This document shows positions 51,947 through 60,656 of a stretch of DNA of 64,000 nt, in pieces. Location: positions 450,523 to 514,522 of the forward strand of contig JAJZZX010000001.1 of NCBI GenBank assembly GCA_021797355.1, read 5' to 3'. A model generated the notes under the pieces. It searched no databases. It had not been told where the DNA came from and saw only the letters and a program-made list of their open reading frames with translations. The translations under genes and the position numbers were made by a program. How positions within the stretch are numbered: the first letter of the stretch is position 1; the number at the start of each line of letters is the position of its first letter. Source of the DNA: Thermoplasmata archaeon (GTDB lineage Archaea > Thermoplasmatota > Thermoplasmata > Thermoplasmatales > Thermoplasmataceae).

Positions 51947-53368
51947 CTATTTCCTGAAAATGGCTAGCCTAAGCTCAGTCATCGATTCCATAGCAAACCT
52001 AATTCCTTCTCGGCCAATTCCGCTCTTTTTTGTTCCGCCAAAGGGCATGGAGTCAATTCTGAAATCTGAAGTGTCATTTATGAGGACGGTTCCGTAATCC
52101 AGGACATCAATGGCCTTCATGGCAAGATTGAGATCGTCGGTGAAAACTCCGGCCTGTAGACCATATGGCACCTCATTTGCAATTCGGAATGCTTCCTCTG
52201 GCGTGGAAAACCTTATGAAAACTGTTGCAGGGCCAAAAACCTCCTGGGAACGAATCTTTGAAGACCTATCCACATTCTCAAGCACGGTAGGATGTACAAT
52301 GCTGCCTTCAATTTTTCCACCCATCAGCATCTGGGCACCGCTGTCAATGGCTTCTTCTATCCACTTTATCACCCTTTGGGCTTCCCCAACAGATATCATT
52401 GGGCCTATGTCTGTACTCTCATCAAGTGGATTTCCCACAACAAGCCTTGAAGCAGTCTTCAGGAAAATATCGGTGAAGCTGTCATAAATGGCATCATCGA
52501 TCAGGAACCTCTGGGCATGAATGCAGTTCTGCCCCTGTGATTCAAATGCAGCATCCACCATATCCCCAATTCTTTCCTCCCAGGCTGAATCCTTGAAGAC
52601 CAGAACAGGGGAGTTGCTTCCGAGCTCCATGGAATATGGCCTTGGGCCAGCTTCTGAGACAAGTTTCGTGGCAGCTTCATAGCCGCCTGTGAAAGTTATC
52701 TTCCGTATGTCGGGGGAATGAAGGAAGAATTTTGTGGCTTCGGAATTGCCCCCGCTGATAATATTCTGGAAAGAATGCTCAGGAAAGCCGGTATCGCTTA
52801 TGGCTTCCGCCAGTTTCAGCGACGACAGCGGGGCTAAAGTTGTTGGCTTGTTTACAATACTGTTGGCGGAACCAAGTGCCGGACCTACCTTATGAGCAAC
52901 CAGATTGAGCGGGTCATTGAATGGAGTTATGGAAAATACAGGACCCATTGGCTTTCTTACGTAGTAGGAAAATCTTCCCTTTCCCCTTGGCTCTACGTCC
53001 AAGGGAACAACCTCCCCGCCAAGTCTCGTGGCTTCTTCAGCTGAAATCTTCAGGGTAAAGGCAGCCCTCTTTGCCTCTTTCCTTGAATATTTGATGGGCT
53101 TGCCGGATTCCATTGCAATGGTCCGTGCAAAATCCTCAGATAGCCTTGACAGGCGGGCTGAAGCCTCGAGGAGAGATTCCTGCCTTTCGTAGGCGCTCAT
53201 GCCTTGAATGGCCTGGAAGGACTTTTTGGAATTTTCCAGAATAACATGCGCTGATTCAATGCTGTTTTCTTCTAGCTGGGCTATTATTTTTCCATCATAC
53301 TTATTCCTGACTGTGATCATAATTAATCCTGGATTAGGTAGCATTAGTACGGGAATAAATCTTGTCAT
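51947..53368 (-). CDS. Aldehyde dehydrogenase (NAD(P)-dependent); candidate glyceraldehyde dehydrogenase
   Basis: 473 residues, ALDH superfamily. 'ITPFNDPLNLVAHKVGPAL', 'NKPTTLAPLSSLKLAE', 'ITFTGGYEAATKLV', Glu in 'SMELGSNSPVLVF', nucleophilic Cys in 'ESQGQNCIHAQRF', and 'EVFGPATVF'. Known work on Thermoplasma and Picrophilus shows an ALDH-family glyceraldehyde dehydrogenase in the non-phosphorylative Entner-Doudoroff path; this gene could be it or a lactaldehyde/semialdehyde enzyme. TATA at 53388-53395 is 24 bases before the ATG at 53368, supporting the long N-terminus over Met17. Confidence 0.87.
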   Translation of the reverse strand: MTRFIPVLMLPNPGLIMITVRNKYDGKIIAQLEENSIESAHVILENSKKSFQAIQGMSAYERQESLLEASARLSRLSEDFARTIAMESGKPIKYSRKEAKRAAFTLKISAEEATRLGGEVVPLDVEPRGKGRFSYYVRKPMGPVFSITPFNDPLNLVAHKVGPALGSANSIVNKPTTLAPLSSLKLAEAISDTGFPEHSFQNIISGGNSEATKFFLHSPDIRKITFTGGYEAATKLVSEAGPRPYSMELGSNSPVLVFKDSAWEERIGDMVDAAFESQGQNCIHAQRFLIDDAIYDSFTDIFLKTASRLVVGNPLDESTDIGPMISVGEAQRVIKWIEEAIDSGAQMLMGGKIEGSIVHPTVLENVDRSSKIRSQEVFGPATVFIRFSTPEEAFRIANEVPYGLQAGVFTDDLNLAMKAIDVLDYGTVLINDTSDFRIDSMPFGGTKKSGIGREGIRFAMESMTELRLAIFRK

Positions 53369-53387
53369 TGTTTTTTTAATGGAAATA

Positions 53388-53395
53388 ACTTATAT
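53388..53395 (-). promoter_or_regulatory. TATA box of aldehyde dehydrogenase gene
   Basis: ATATAAGT on the minus strand, centred about 24 bases upstream of the ATG at 53368. Confidence 0.45.
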
Positions 53396-53424
53396 TTCAA
53401 AATTTTTTCTGGAAATAATCACAA

Positions 53425-53550
53425 TTTGCCGGTAATTAAACATTCACTCCCGAGGTTTTACAATTTCTGGTTGCAACTTGGGCTTTTCTGGGGGTATGCA
53501 CAATATCTTTGCCGGAAAATTTTATGCCTGCGGCTAAAAAAATCGGCAAA
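53425..53550. repeat. Repeated TTTGCCGG element between aldehyde dehydrogenase and thrC
   Basis: TTTGCCGG at 53425-53432 and again at 53508-53515, and the inverted CGGCAAA at 53544-53550, in the 267-base divergent gap. The second and third copies form a 7-bp inverted repeat 28 bases apart, 86-128 bases upstream of thrC. No ORF in the gap. Confidence 0.4.
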
Positions 53551-53635
53551 ATTCCACTGTTTGGGCTGCTGCGATACTTAATGTCAGCTTTTTAATCAAT
53601 GAATTTTTATTGCATTATATACATCAGCGGTTCAT

Positions 53636-54844
53636 ATGGATAGGTTGGAGAATCCAAGCCTGAGATGTATAAGGTGCGGATCCAGCTTCGGAATTGATAG
53701 GAAGAAGTATTCATGCGATAAATGCGGTGCCCTGCTTGAAGTTGACCAGGGAGAAATGGTTTTCAGGCACGACACCAAATTCAAAGGCGTATGGTCCTAT
53801 CGTGAGTTGATACACAGGGGCCTGAAGCCAGAGAAGATTGTTACCCGCGGGGAAGGTTCAACAAAACTTTACAGACATGAGAAGGTCTCAGAATGGACTG
53901 GTGTCGGGAACCTGTACATGAAACATGAAGGTGAAAATCCAACGGGGAGTTTCAAGGACAGGGGGATGACTGTTGCAGTTTCAGAAGCACTTCGTCTTGG
54001 AGCAACCGAGACCATATGTGCATCCACGGGAAACACTTCAGCTTCAGCAGCCTCTTATAGCGCACTGGCAGGGATAAACAGCAGTGTAATGATACCTGAG
54101 GGTGGCATATCACTATCAAAGCTGTCGCAGGCAATAGCCTACGGCGCCAGGATCATAAGTGTTCCTGGCGACTTTGACCTTGCAATGTCACAAGTGCAGG
54201 ACATTTCACTGTCTGAATCCAGATACTATATACTCAACTCCATAAATCCGTGGAGAATAGAAGGGCAGAAGACAATAGCCTACGAGATAATGGAGGAACT
54301 GAAAAGTTGTGATTTTATTTCTCTTCCGGCTGGAAATCTGGGAAATACCAGCGCAATTGGGAAGGCTCTCGCTGAACTAAGGTCAATGGGTTTCATCGAA
54401 GAAATTCCGAGAATAATTTCAGTGCAGGCAGAAGGCGCCAGCCCCTTCTATAATCTCTGGGCGGGGAAACATAACTATCTGCAGCCTGTAAAGGCAGATA
54501 CGATTGCCAGTGCAATAAGGATTGGAAACCCTGTAAACTGGGAAAAGGCACTCAGGGCAATTAGGGATACTGACGGACTCGTTGTCAAGGTGAGCGACAG
54601 TGAAATTATTTCCGCCAAGAGGATCATTGACAGGTCAGGGATAGGCTGTGAACCAGCATCTGCTGCTTCTGTGGCTGGCGTGAAGAAACTCAATGATGAA
54701 GGAACAATAGACCACAGTGATAGAGTTGCAACAATCCTGACAGGGCACATCCTGAAAGATGCTGCCAACATTGCGGCGGATTCTTCGAGGATAACCCTGG
54801 AGGAGTTCATGAAAGAATCAGGAAGGGCTCTCAGGGCATTCTGA
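53636..54844 (+). CDS. thrC: Threonine synthase
   Basis: 402 residues, PLP fold type II; O-phosphohomoserine to threonine. N-terminal zinc ribbon with C11, C14, C27 and C30, as in archaeal ThrC. PLP-lysine K107 in 'ENPTGSFKDRGM', 'CASTGNTSASAASY', phosphate loop 'LPAGNLGNTSAIGKAL', and 'GCEPASAASVAG'. Works after the homoserine kinase at 46699. AT-rich promoter at about 53600-53622. Confidence 0.92.
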   Translation: MDRLENPSLRCIRCGSSFGIDRKKYSCDKCGALLEVDQGEMVFRHDTKFKGVWSYRELIHRGLKPEKIVTRGEGSTKLYRHEKVSEWTGVGNLYMKHEGENPTGSFKDRGMTVAVSEALRLGATETICASTGNTSASAASYSALAGINSSVMIPEGGISLSKLSQAIAYGARIISVPGDFDLAMSQVQDISLSESRYYILNSINPWRIEGQKTIAYEIMEELKSCDFISLPAGNLGNTSAIGKALAELRSMGFIEEIPRIISVQAEGASPFYNLWAGKHNYLQPVKADTIASAIRIGNPVNWEKALRAIRDTDGLVVKVSDSEIISAKRIIDRSGIGCEPASAASVAGVKKLNDEGTIDHSDRVATILTGHILKDAANIAADSSRITLEEFMKESGRALRAF

Positions 54845-54967
54845 CGGTGAAAACCCTGTCTCTATGATGTGTTCAGACTATCCAGGCATAGCGCCAGATC
54901 CATATTCCGCATCTAAATATTATGCAATGGGAAGTGGTATTTACCTCTCTTTGCATTAACAATAGGC

Positions 54968-56701
54968 ATGATCAATGAGGAAGTAGCTGAACTGTTTGAA
55001 GAATTGGCTGATATGGAGGAGATTGAGGGAAACAGATGGGAGTCTATAGCCTACCGAAAGGCAGCAGGCTCCATCAGATCCCTATCCATCGATTTGGAGC
55101 AGTTATACAGGGAGAACAAGCTGAGGGAAATTGATGGAGTCGGGCAGGCCATTGAAAAGAAGATAATTCAGTATATTACAACTGGGTCCATAGAAAAATA
55201 CCTGGAATTAAAAAGAAAATATCCGCTGGATTTCAGGAATCTCAGAAGAATACAGGGGCTTGGCCCAAAAAAGATATATGCACTGTACAGGTCGCTGGGA
55301 GTTAAGGAGTTGGCCGATCTCAGGGAAGCCGTAGAGAAGCACAGCATAGCCTCAGTTCCAGGTTTCGGGGCAAAATCGGAGGCTAACATTGCATCCGAAC
55401 TAAGGAGGCTTGAGAGCCTTTCTACTGAACGGGTTCCGCTAGCAAGGATATTTGATTATGCCACAGGTATAAGGGACAAACTTATCTCAAGCGGAAAATT
55501 CAGGGTGGTGGAGCTGGTAGGCTCATTCAGGAGAATGAGAGATACCGTAGGTGACCTTGATATTTTGGCAGTGTCGGACGATCCGCCTTCGGGGTATGGG
55601 GTCTTTCTCGGGTTAAACGAGATCACCGGAATAATTGTGAAGGGCGAATCCAAGGTATCCGTAACCCTGGATGCAGGGGTTAACTGTGATTTCAGGATTT
55701 TTAATGAAGAATCCTTTGGGGCTGCCATGCAGTATTTCACTGGAAGCAAACAGCACAATATCAGATTGAGGGACCTGGCAATTGACAATGGAATGAAGCT
55801 TAATGAGTACGGGCTTTTCAAGGGTGAAACAAGGGTAGCAGGAAGAACAGAGGAGGAAGTCTACACGAATCTCGGTATGCAGTGGGTGCCCCCTGAACTT
55901 AGGGAAAACATGGGCGAAATTGAGCTTGCTCTTGCAGGTAGATTGCCTTCGCTGGTAAATGAGGTCGCCTGCGATATGCACATAAACATTCCTGCTGGAT
56001 CGTCCGCAGAATTCATGGAGCAACTCACGTCTGGGCTAGGTTCAGGAAACGTTAAAGGCGGAGCATTTCTTCTGAGCGCAGATAAAAACGAGCCTGTGAA
56101 ACAGTCTGGCCATGTCAGCAAGGAGGACATGGAGAAATTCCTAGAAGCAGCATATTTGCTTAGTCCGCAAATAAGGGAAAATATTCTGATAGGCGCTCAG
56201 CTGGATCTGCTTTCTATTGCAGAAAACAGATATCCGGCAGATCTTTTGGCCAGATTCGACTATATTGTTGGCTCAGCATCTGCCCTTTCAAATGACGATA
56301 TTAAATCCAATACTGACCTATATTTAAAAGCAATTGAGACTCGCTTCATTGATGCAATAGCACACCCCACAGGAAGGATAATTGGCAAGATACCACCGGC
56401 ACCAATTGATTTTAGCAGGCTCTTCACGGCATGCAGGGAAAATGGGGTATGGCTAGAAATCAATGGATTTCCAGAAAGATCTGACCTTCCTGCAGATATA
56501 GTGAGGCGGGGCAAAGATGCAGGGGTAAAGTTTGTCATTGGTAGCGGAGCTACTTCATATACTGAGCTTAGGTACATCAAATTTGCCGTTTATATTGCCA
56601 GGCGCGGATGGCTGGTACCTGAAGATGTTGCCGGTTCCGGCACCATCGGATCGGTTAGGGCAGCCCTGATGAAGAGGAAGACTCTAAAGTTAATCAAGTA
56701 A
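54968..56701 (+). CDS. polX: Family X DNA polymerase with degenerate PHP domain
   Basis: 577 residues. N-terminal helix-hairpin-helix DNA-binding part (about 50-150; 'IDGVGQAIEKKI', 'IQGLGPKKI'), then the polymerase palm with D196/D198 (VGSFRRMRDTVGDLDIL) and D241 (CDFRIF) intact, and 'TGSKQHNIRLR'. The C-terminal PHP domain (about 332-577) is present in shape, but most metal ligands are replaced: 'DMHIN' for DxHxH, Q411 for Glu, 'GSASA' for the S-x-H strand, and 'GSGATS' for TDAH; H338 and H466 (AHPTGR) remain. Gap-filling repair polymerase; the 3'-5' exonuclease/phosphatase function of PHP is probably lost. Confidence 0.9.
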   Translation: MINEEVAELFEELADMEEIEGNRWESIAYRKAAGSIRSLSIDLEQLYRENKLREIDGVGQAIEKKIIQYITTGSIEKYLELKRKYPLDFRNLRRIQGLGPKKIYALYRSLGVKELADLREAVEKHSIASVPGFGAKSEANIASELRRLESLSTERVPLARIFDYATGIRDKLISSGKFRVVELVGSFRRMRDTVGDLDILAVSDDPPSGYGVFLGLNEITGIIVKGESKVSVTLDAGVNCDFRIFNEESFGAAMQYFTGSKQHNIRLRDLAIDNGMKLNEYGLFKGETRVAGRTEEEVYTNLGMQWVPPELRENMGEIELALAGRLPSLVNEVACDMHINIPAGSSAEFMEQLTSGLGSGNVKGGAFLLSADKNEPVKQSGHVSKEDMEKFLEAAYLLSPQIRENILIGAQLDLLSIAENRYPADLLARFDYIVGSASALSNDDIKSNTDLYLKAIETRFIDAIAHPTGRIIGKIPPAPIDFSRLFTACRENGVWLEINGFPERSDLPADIVRRGKDAGVKFVIGSGATSYTELRYIKFAVYIARRGWLVPEDVAGSGTIGSVRAALMKRKTLKLIK

Positions 56702-56709
56702 GTGATAGG

Positions 56710-56715
56710 TTATAT
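56710..56715 (+). promoter_or_regulatory. TATA box of isochorismatase-like gene
   Basis: TTATAT centred about 25 bases before the ATG at 56737. Confidence 0.45.
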
Positions 56716-56736
56716 GTAATTTAACAATATTCTTTT

Positions 56737-57312
56737 ATGCCAGTTAGAAAGATTCTCTCAGATTTTAAGGAGATTGTTGATCCAAAACATACTGCCTTAG
56801 TAATCTGGGACGTTCAGAACCTACTCGTTTCCAGGATATTCAACAGGGAAGAATTTCTGAAGAATGTGACAGAACTGATTGCAAAAGCCAGGAAAGCAGA
56901 CATTCCAATATTCTTTACGAAGATCACGCCTCTGCCTGAACGCTTCGAATCAGCTCCGAGGCTATCGCAAAGGAGATTCCCCGGCGGATTAACCCCGGAG
57001 CAAATGGAACTTTCTATCAGGCCAGCTGAGGGGGACGTGGTTCTTTTGAAGAATACTGCAAATATCTTCATAGGCACCAACTTTGAACTTATGATCCGCA
57101 ATGCAGGCATCCAGACCATCGTATTTTCAGGGATAGCTACGGAAATCGGCATAGAATCAAGTGCCAGGGATTCACTAAACAGAGGGTTTTACACAGTGGT
57201 AGTTGAAGATGCTGTTTCATCTGCAGACAAGGCGGCGCATGAGAGATCTCTCGCAAACATGCGCAATATGTTAATTGTGAAAGGGACATCTGAAATTGCC
57301 GAAGCTTGGTAG
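56737..57312 (+). CDS. Isochorismatase-like hydrolase lacking the catalytic Cys
   Basis: 191 residues, isochorismatase fold. Asp25 (VIWDVQN) and Lys105 (LLKNTANIF) of the triad are present, but the position of the nucleophilic Cys is Gly138 ('SGIATEIGIESSARD'). The same replacement is known in true isochorismatases such as EntB and PhzD, which do not need a thiol, while nicotinamidases and other amidases require Cys. Function thus may be vinyl-ether or other hydrolysis, or a non-catalytic role. Monocistronic between polX and citrate synthase. Confidence 0.8.
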   Translation: MPVRKILSDFKEIVDPKHTALVIWDVQNLLVSRIFNREEFLKNVTELIAKARKADIPIFFTKITPLPERFESAPRLSQRRFPGGLTPEQMELSIRPAEGDVVLLKNTANIFIGTNFELMIRNAGIQTIVFSGIATEIGIESSARDSLNRGFYTVVVEDAVSSADKAAHERSLANMRNMLIVKGTSEIAEAW

Positions 57313-57390
57313 TAGCCTGAAAGCCTCTTTTTAATATTTTTGATCAATCATATGCAGATATTCTCATATTTCATCATATTGAAGTAAACA

Positions 57391-57400
57391 GATAAGTATA
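57391..57400 (+). promoter_or_regulatory. TATA-like element of citrate synthase gene
   Basis: GATAAGTATA centred about 24 bases before the ATG at 57419. Confidence 0.45.
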
Positions 57401-57418
57401 GTCAAATGATATCCCACC

Positions 57419-58573
57419 ATGGCAGAAGAAAACATTACTATCAGCAAAGGTCTTGAGGGTATCTACATAGCTGATACCACACTTTGTAAAATTGACGGGC
57501 AGAATGGAAAGCTCTGGTACAGGGGATATCCAATAGAGACACTAGCCGAAAAGTCAACGTATGAGGAGGTAGCCTTTCTGTTGCTGTACGGTCACCTTCC
57601 AACCAGAAAGGAGCTGGACACTTTCACGCAGAAGCTGATCTCCGAGAGGGAAGTTCCTGATGCAATTGAGAATATTATAGCGGATTTTTCTGGCAGGATG
57701 CACCCCAATGATATTCTAAGAACATGTGTATCAGCATTACCGTCTTTCGATACCGATATGGCAGACAAGTCATCAGACGCTAACTTGGAAAGAGCAATAA
57801 AGCTTACAGCAAAGATGCCAACAATTGTCGCCATGATCGGCAGATACAAGCAAGGCAAGCCAGTTCTGCAGCCATCAGCAAAACTCTCTCATTCCGCAAA
57901 CTTCCTTTACATGCTCACTGGAAAGGAACCTGACAAGGAATCCTCAAAGCTAATTGATCTAATGTTCATTCTTCATGCTGAACATGGAAGCAATGCTTCC
58001 ACTTTTTCGACGCTCGTAACAGGATCTACCCTGGCTGATGTCTACGCTGCCGTTGTAGCTGGAATATCAACACTAAGGGGTCCGCTTCATGGAGGCGCGG
58101 ACGAAGCTGCGCTTAACATGATGAAAGCAATAGGAGAGCCTGACAATACGGAAACATACATTGAAGATGCTCTGGCAGGAAAACAGCGCATTATGGGTTT
58201 CGGCCACCGTGTATACAAAGCATATGATCCTAGGGCAAAGATAGTATATAATTACCTGAAGTCATTCATGCAAAAGACAACAGACCCAAAAATAGAAAAG
58301 TTGCTGGAAATAGCAATAAGGGCCGAGAAACTGATGGAAGAAAAGCTGAGCAAGACGAAAGGGATATGGCCGAACATAGATTTCTTTGCAGGGCCCTTAT
58401 ACACTGCCATGGAAATACCGTCTGACCTATTCACCCCGGTGTTTGCTGCTTCAAGGGTAGTCGGCTGGACAGCACATCTATTTGAATACTGGCAGAACAA
58501 CAGGCTCTTCAGGCCGCTCGATCACTATGTCGGTCAGCTTGATCTCAAGTATGTTCCTATCGATCAGAGATGA
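57419..58573 (+). CDS. gltA: Citrate synthase
   Basis: 384 residues, the short type II-like archaeal/Gram-positive form. 'LHAEHGSNASTFSTL' (His), 'RGPLHGGADEAAL', 'GFGHRVYKAYDPRAK' (His and Arg) and 'WTAHLFEYWQNNRLFRPL' are the catalytic and substrate-binding blocks. Condenses oxaloacetate with acetyl-CoA, linking acs/por to malate and isocitrate dehydrogenases, which are also in the window. Could in principle be a 2-methylcitrate synthase. Confidence 0.94.
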   Translation: MAEENITISKGLEGIYIADTTLCKIDGQNGKLWYRGYPIETLAEKSTYEEVAFLLLYGHLPTRKELDTFTQKLISEREVPDAIENIIADFSGRMHPNDILRTCVSALPSFDTDMADKSSDANLERAIKLTAKMPTIVAMIGRYKQGKPVLQPSAKLSHSANFLYMLTGKEPDKESSKLIDLMFILHAEHGSNASTFSTLVTGSTLADVYAAVVAGISTLRGPLHGGADEAALNMMKAIGEPDNTETYIEDALAGKQRIMGFGHRVYKAYDPRAKIVYNYLKSFMQKTTDPKIEKLLEIAIRAEKLMEEKLSKTKGIWPNIDFFAGPLYTAMEIPSDLFTPVFAASRVVGWTAHLFEYWQNNRLFRPLDHYVGQLDLKYVPIDQR

Positions 58574-58630
58574 ACCAATTCTTCCATAATAATTAATTTT
58601 CATTAGATTTAGTCTGATAAATTTATTAAT

Positions 58631-58735
58631 TTAATCGAAGCCGCATCCGCATTGGATTGCTTCTATTTCCGTAACATGCTCCGTTCCGCACATTTCGCAT
58701 TCGTATTTTCCATTAACCAACTTTCTTGCATCCAT
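58631..58735 (-). CDS. 34-residue zinc-ribbon protein
   Basis: ATG at 58735, stop at 58631. Sequence features: a 12-residue basic/neutral lead, then 'CEMCGTEH', a nine-residue linker and 'CGCGFD' at the C-terminus. The four cysteines (CxxC...CxC) look like a minimal zinc ribbon, similar to the small zinc-finger proteins common in archaea. 'agagaaaa' lies just before the ATG and a TATA-like 'ttttttaaa' about 30 bases upstream on the minus strand. Convergent with citrate synthase, divergent from the ABC genes. The rest of the 357-base gap (58574-58930) holds the ABC promoter. Confidence 0.6.
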   Translation of the reverse strand: MDARKLVNGKYECEMCGTEHVTEIEAIQCGCGFD

Positions 58736-58906
58736 TTTTCTCTTAATACAGTCAAAAATTGGAGTTTAAAAAATTTACGATCTATACCTACGACAATTGC
58801 AGAATTTAGGCGATATTACGTCTTCAAGCCAAAATACAGCTAACCTCACACAATGAAGGTTTCCCCATAATATTATCTTTGCTCTCTAGCCATATTTCAA
58901 GTGACA

Positions 58907-58916
58907 TTTTAAATAA
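58907..58916 (+). promoter_or_regulatory. TATA box of sugar ABC operon
   Basis: TTTTAAATAA, centred 25 bases before the TTG at 58937, making that codon the likely leaderless start of the first permease. Confidence 0.45.
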
Positions 58917-58936
58917 TATGGTTAGATCAAGTGCAG

Positions 58937-59857
58937 TTGGAGAAAATGAACGATGCAGACTCTTTCTCGACGCCTGATGTTGATCGGAGAAATGGAGGGA
59001 TCCGGAAACAATTTCAGTGGAAGGAGACATACACATATTTCATGTTCATAGTTCCTGCACTTGCATATGTAATAGCTCTGTCGTTTTATCCTGCAGCAGA
59101 AGCTGTTTTCGGCAGCTTTCAGACTCCGACAAAGCATTTCGTTCTTAGTAATTACAGTGCTGTAGTGAGCATGGGGCTTGTTACATCAGTTGTTGATACT
59201 GTGATTGTAAGTATCGGTGCTCTCGTAATCCAGTTTCTGCTGGCACTTGCCATTGCAACCATACTCACCAAGAAATTTGTTGGGAAGGGCGCCTTTTCGA
59301 CACTTATCATTCTTCCGTTTGGCGTTGCTACTGTTGTGTCTGGTTTCATATTTTCCATAGTCTTTTCAGCAGTTGGCGGTTATGCAAATTCATTCTTGGT
59401 ATCTCTCGGGCTTCATCCCGTGAACTGGTACTCTAACAGATACTCAGAAATGGTAATAGTTATGTTTTCGGATTCCTGGAAAAATACGCCCCTTGTAGCT
59501 TTGATCCTGCTATCTGGGCTCACAAGCCTGTCACCAACGTTGAGAGAATCTGCCATGGTAGACGGTGCCGGTCCCTTGCGGAGATTTCTATATATTACTG
59601 CGCCCAATGTAAAGGGAACAATGGCCATAGCCATGATGATCAGGGGCGTCAGTGAATTTAACATTTTTGCACTCCCGCTAATACTGATCGGATATCATCC
59701 AATTCTGCTCACAACATTAGTTTACGAAAATTACAACCTTTCATCCGTTACATTATATTATTCTTATGCTGCCGCAGTGTTTCTCCTCATCTTTATTCTC
59801 GTTTTTTCCTCAGTCATCATTTGGGCAGGAGGTGTGAAATCATATGCAAGTTCGTGA
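58937..59857 (+). CDS. ABC importer permease, MalF/UgpA type
   Basis: About 306 residues, six TM helices after a 35-residue cytoplasmic tail. The coupling-loop EAA motif is 'LRESAMVDGAGPLRRFLYITAPNVKG', typical of carbohydrate-type (CUT1) importers. Start: TTG 58937 fits the TATA spacing; GTG 58931 and ATG 58946 are alternatives. Overlaps the second permease by 14 bases. Partners are the ATPase downstream and the solute-binding protein at 61837-63276. Confidence 0.87.
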   Translation: MEKMNDADSFSTPDVDRRNGGIRKQFQWKETYTYFMFIVPALAYVIALSFYPAAEAVFGSFQTPTKHFVLSNYSAVVSMGLVTSVVDTVIVSIGALVIQFLLALAIATILTKKFVGKGAFSTLIILPFGVATVVSGFIFSIVFSAVGGYANSFLVSLGLHPVNWYSNRYSEMVIVMFSDSWKNTPLVALILLSGLTSLSPTLRESAMVDGAGPLRRFLYITAPNVKGTMAIAMMIRGVSEFNIFALPLILIGYHPILLTTLVYENYNLSSVTLYYSYAAAVFLLIFILVFSSVIIWAGGVKSYASS

Positions 59858-60656
59858 AATTGGCCTCTATGCTGTGGTATTTATCCTTGCGGTAATTTTT
59901 GTTTACCCGCTTTATGTATTGTTTCTGATCTCCTTTGTCCCTGTCACATATACGTTTGGTCAAATATACCCCGCACAGTTTCCTGTGGCCCTCACCTTAC
60001 AGAATATTATTACGTCATTTCACACTGTGAGCCTGGTTAATCCGCTAATACGTAGCTTTGAGGTAGCCCTAATGGTGGCTACCCTCTCGCTTGCCATGGG
60101 CATTCCTGCCGGGTATGGTCTGAGCAAGATAAAGTCTGGAATAGCCAACATCATAGTTGTCCTGCTTTTCTTTGTCAACATGATGCCCGGCATCGTCGTA
60201 GCCATACCCATTGCTGCTGAATTCATCAGAGTGGGGCTTTACGACAACCTTGTTGGAATCGCGTTATCGCAGGAGCTAGTTGTTTTGCCACTCTCTGTTT
60301 TCATAATGCTTGGCGGCTTCAGGTCTATCCCCAAGGATCTTGATAATCAGGCACGAGTTGACGGTGCTGGTCTGCTAACCTCCTTGGGTCGAATTTCCAT
60401 ACCCCTTGTCGTTCCGGCAGTAATAGTCACCTTTCTTCTGTCATGGATGACGTCATGGGATGAGTTCACATACGCAGTCATAATATCACCAGGAAACCCA
60501 ACGTTTCCCGTCCAGCTCTACAATTACGTTACCAGGGCACTGCCATATGAAGCCAGTGCATTTGCTCTTATTGTGACCATCCCAGTCATAATACTTGCCG
60601 CAATTTTGCAAAAATACCTTAAGGGAGAGTATCTCACGGGAGGATTAGTAGGATGA
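59844..60656 (+). CDS. ABC importer permease, MalG/UgpE type
   Basis: 270 residues, six TM helices, EAA motif 'LDNQARVDGAGLLTSLGRISIPLV', preceded by 'IFVYPLYVLFLISFVP' TM1. The 'SWDEFTYAVIISPGN' motif near the C-terminus is characteristic of MalG-type subunits. Forms the transmembrane pore with the upstream permease. ATGA-type four-base overlap with the ATPase gene. Confidence 0.88.
   Translation: MQVREIGLYAVVFILAVIFVYPLYVLFLISFVPVTYTFGQIYPAQFPVALTLQNIITSFHTVSLVNPLIRSFEVALMVATLSLAMGIPAGYGLSKIKSGIANIIVVLLFFVNMMPGIVVAIPIAAEFIRVGLYDNLVGIALSQELVVLPLSVFIMLGGFRSIPKDLDNQARVDGAGLLTSLGRISIPLVVPAVIVTFLLSWMTSWDEFTYAVIISPGNPTFPVQLYNYVTRALPYEASAFALIVTIPVIILAAILQKYLKGEYLTGGLVG

Noticed and set aside
58652-58843. 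63-codon plus-strand ORF in the gap after citrate synthase
   Set aside because: Antisense to the zinc-ribbon frame, which has four ordered cysteines and its own start signals; the plus-strand reading has no motif.
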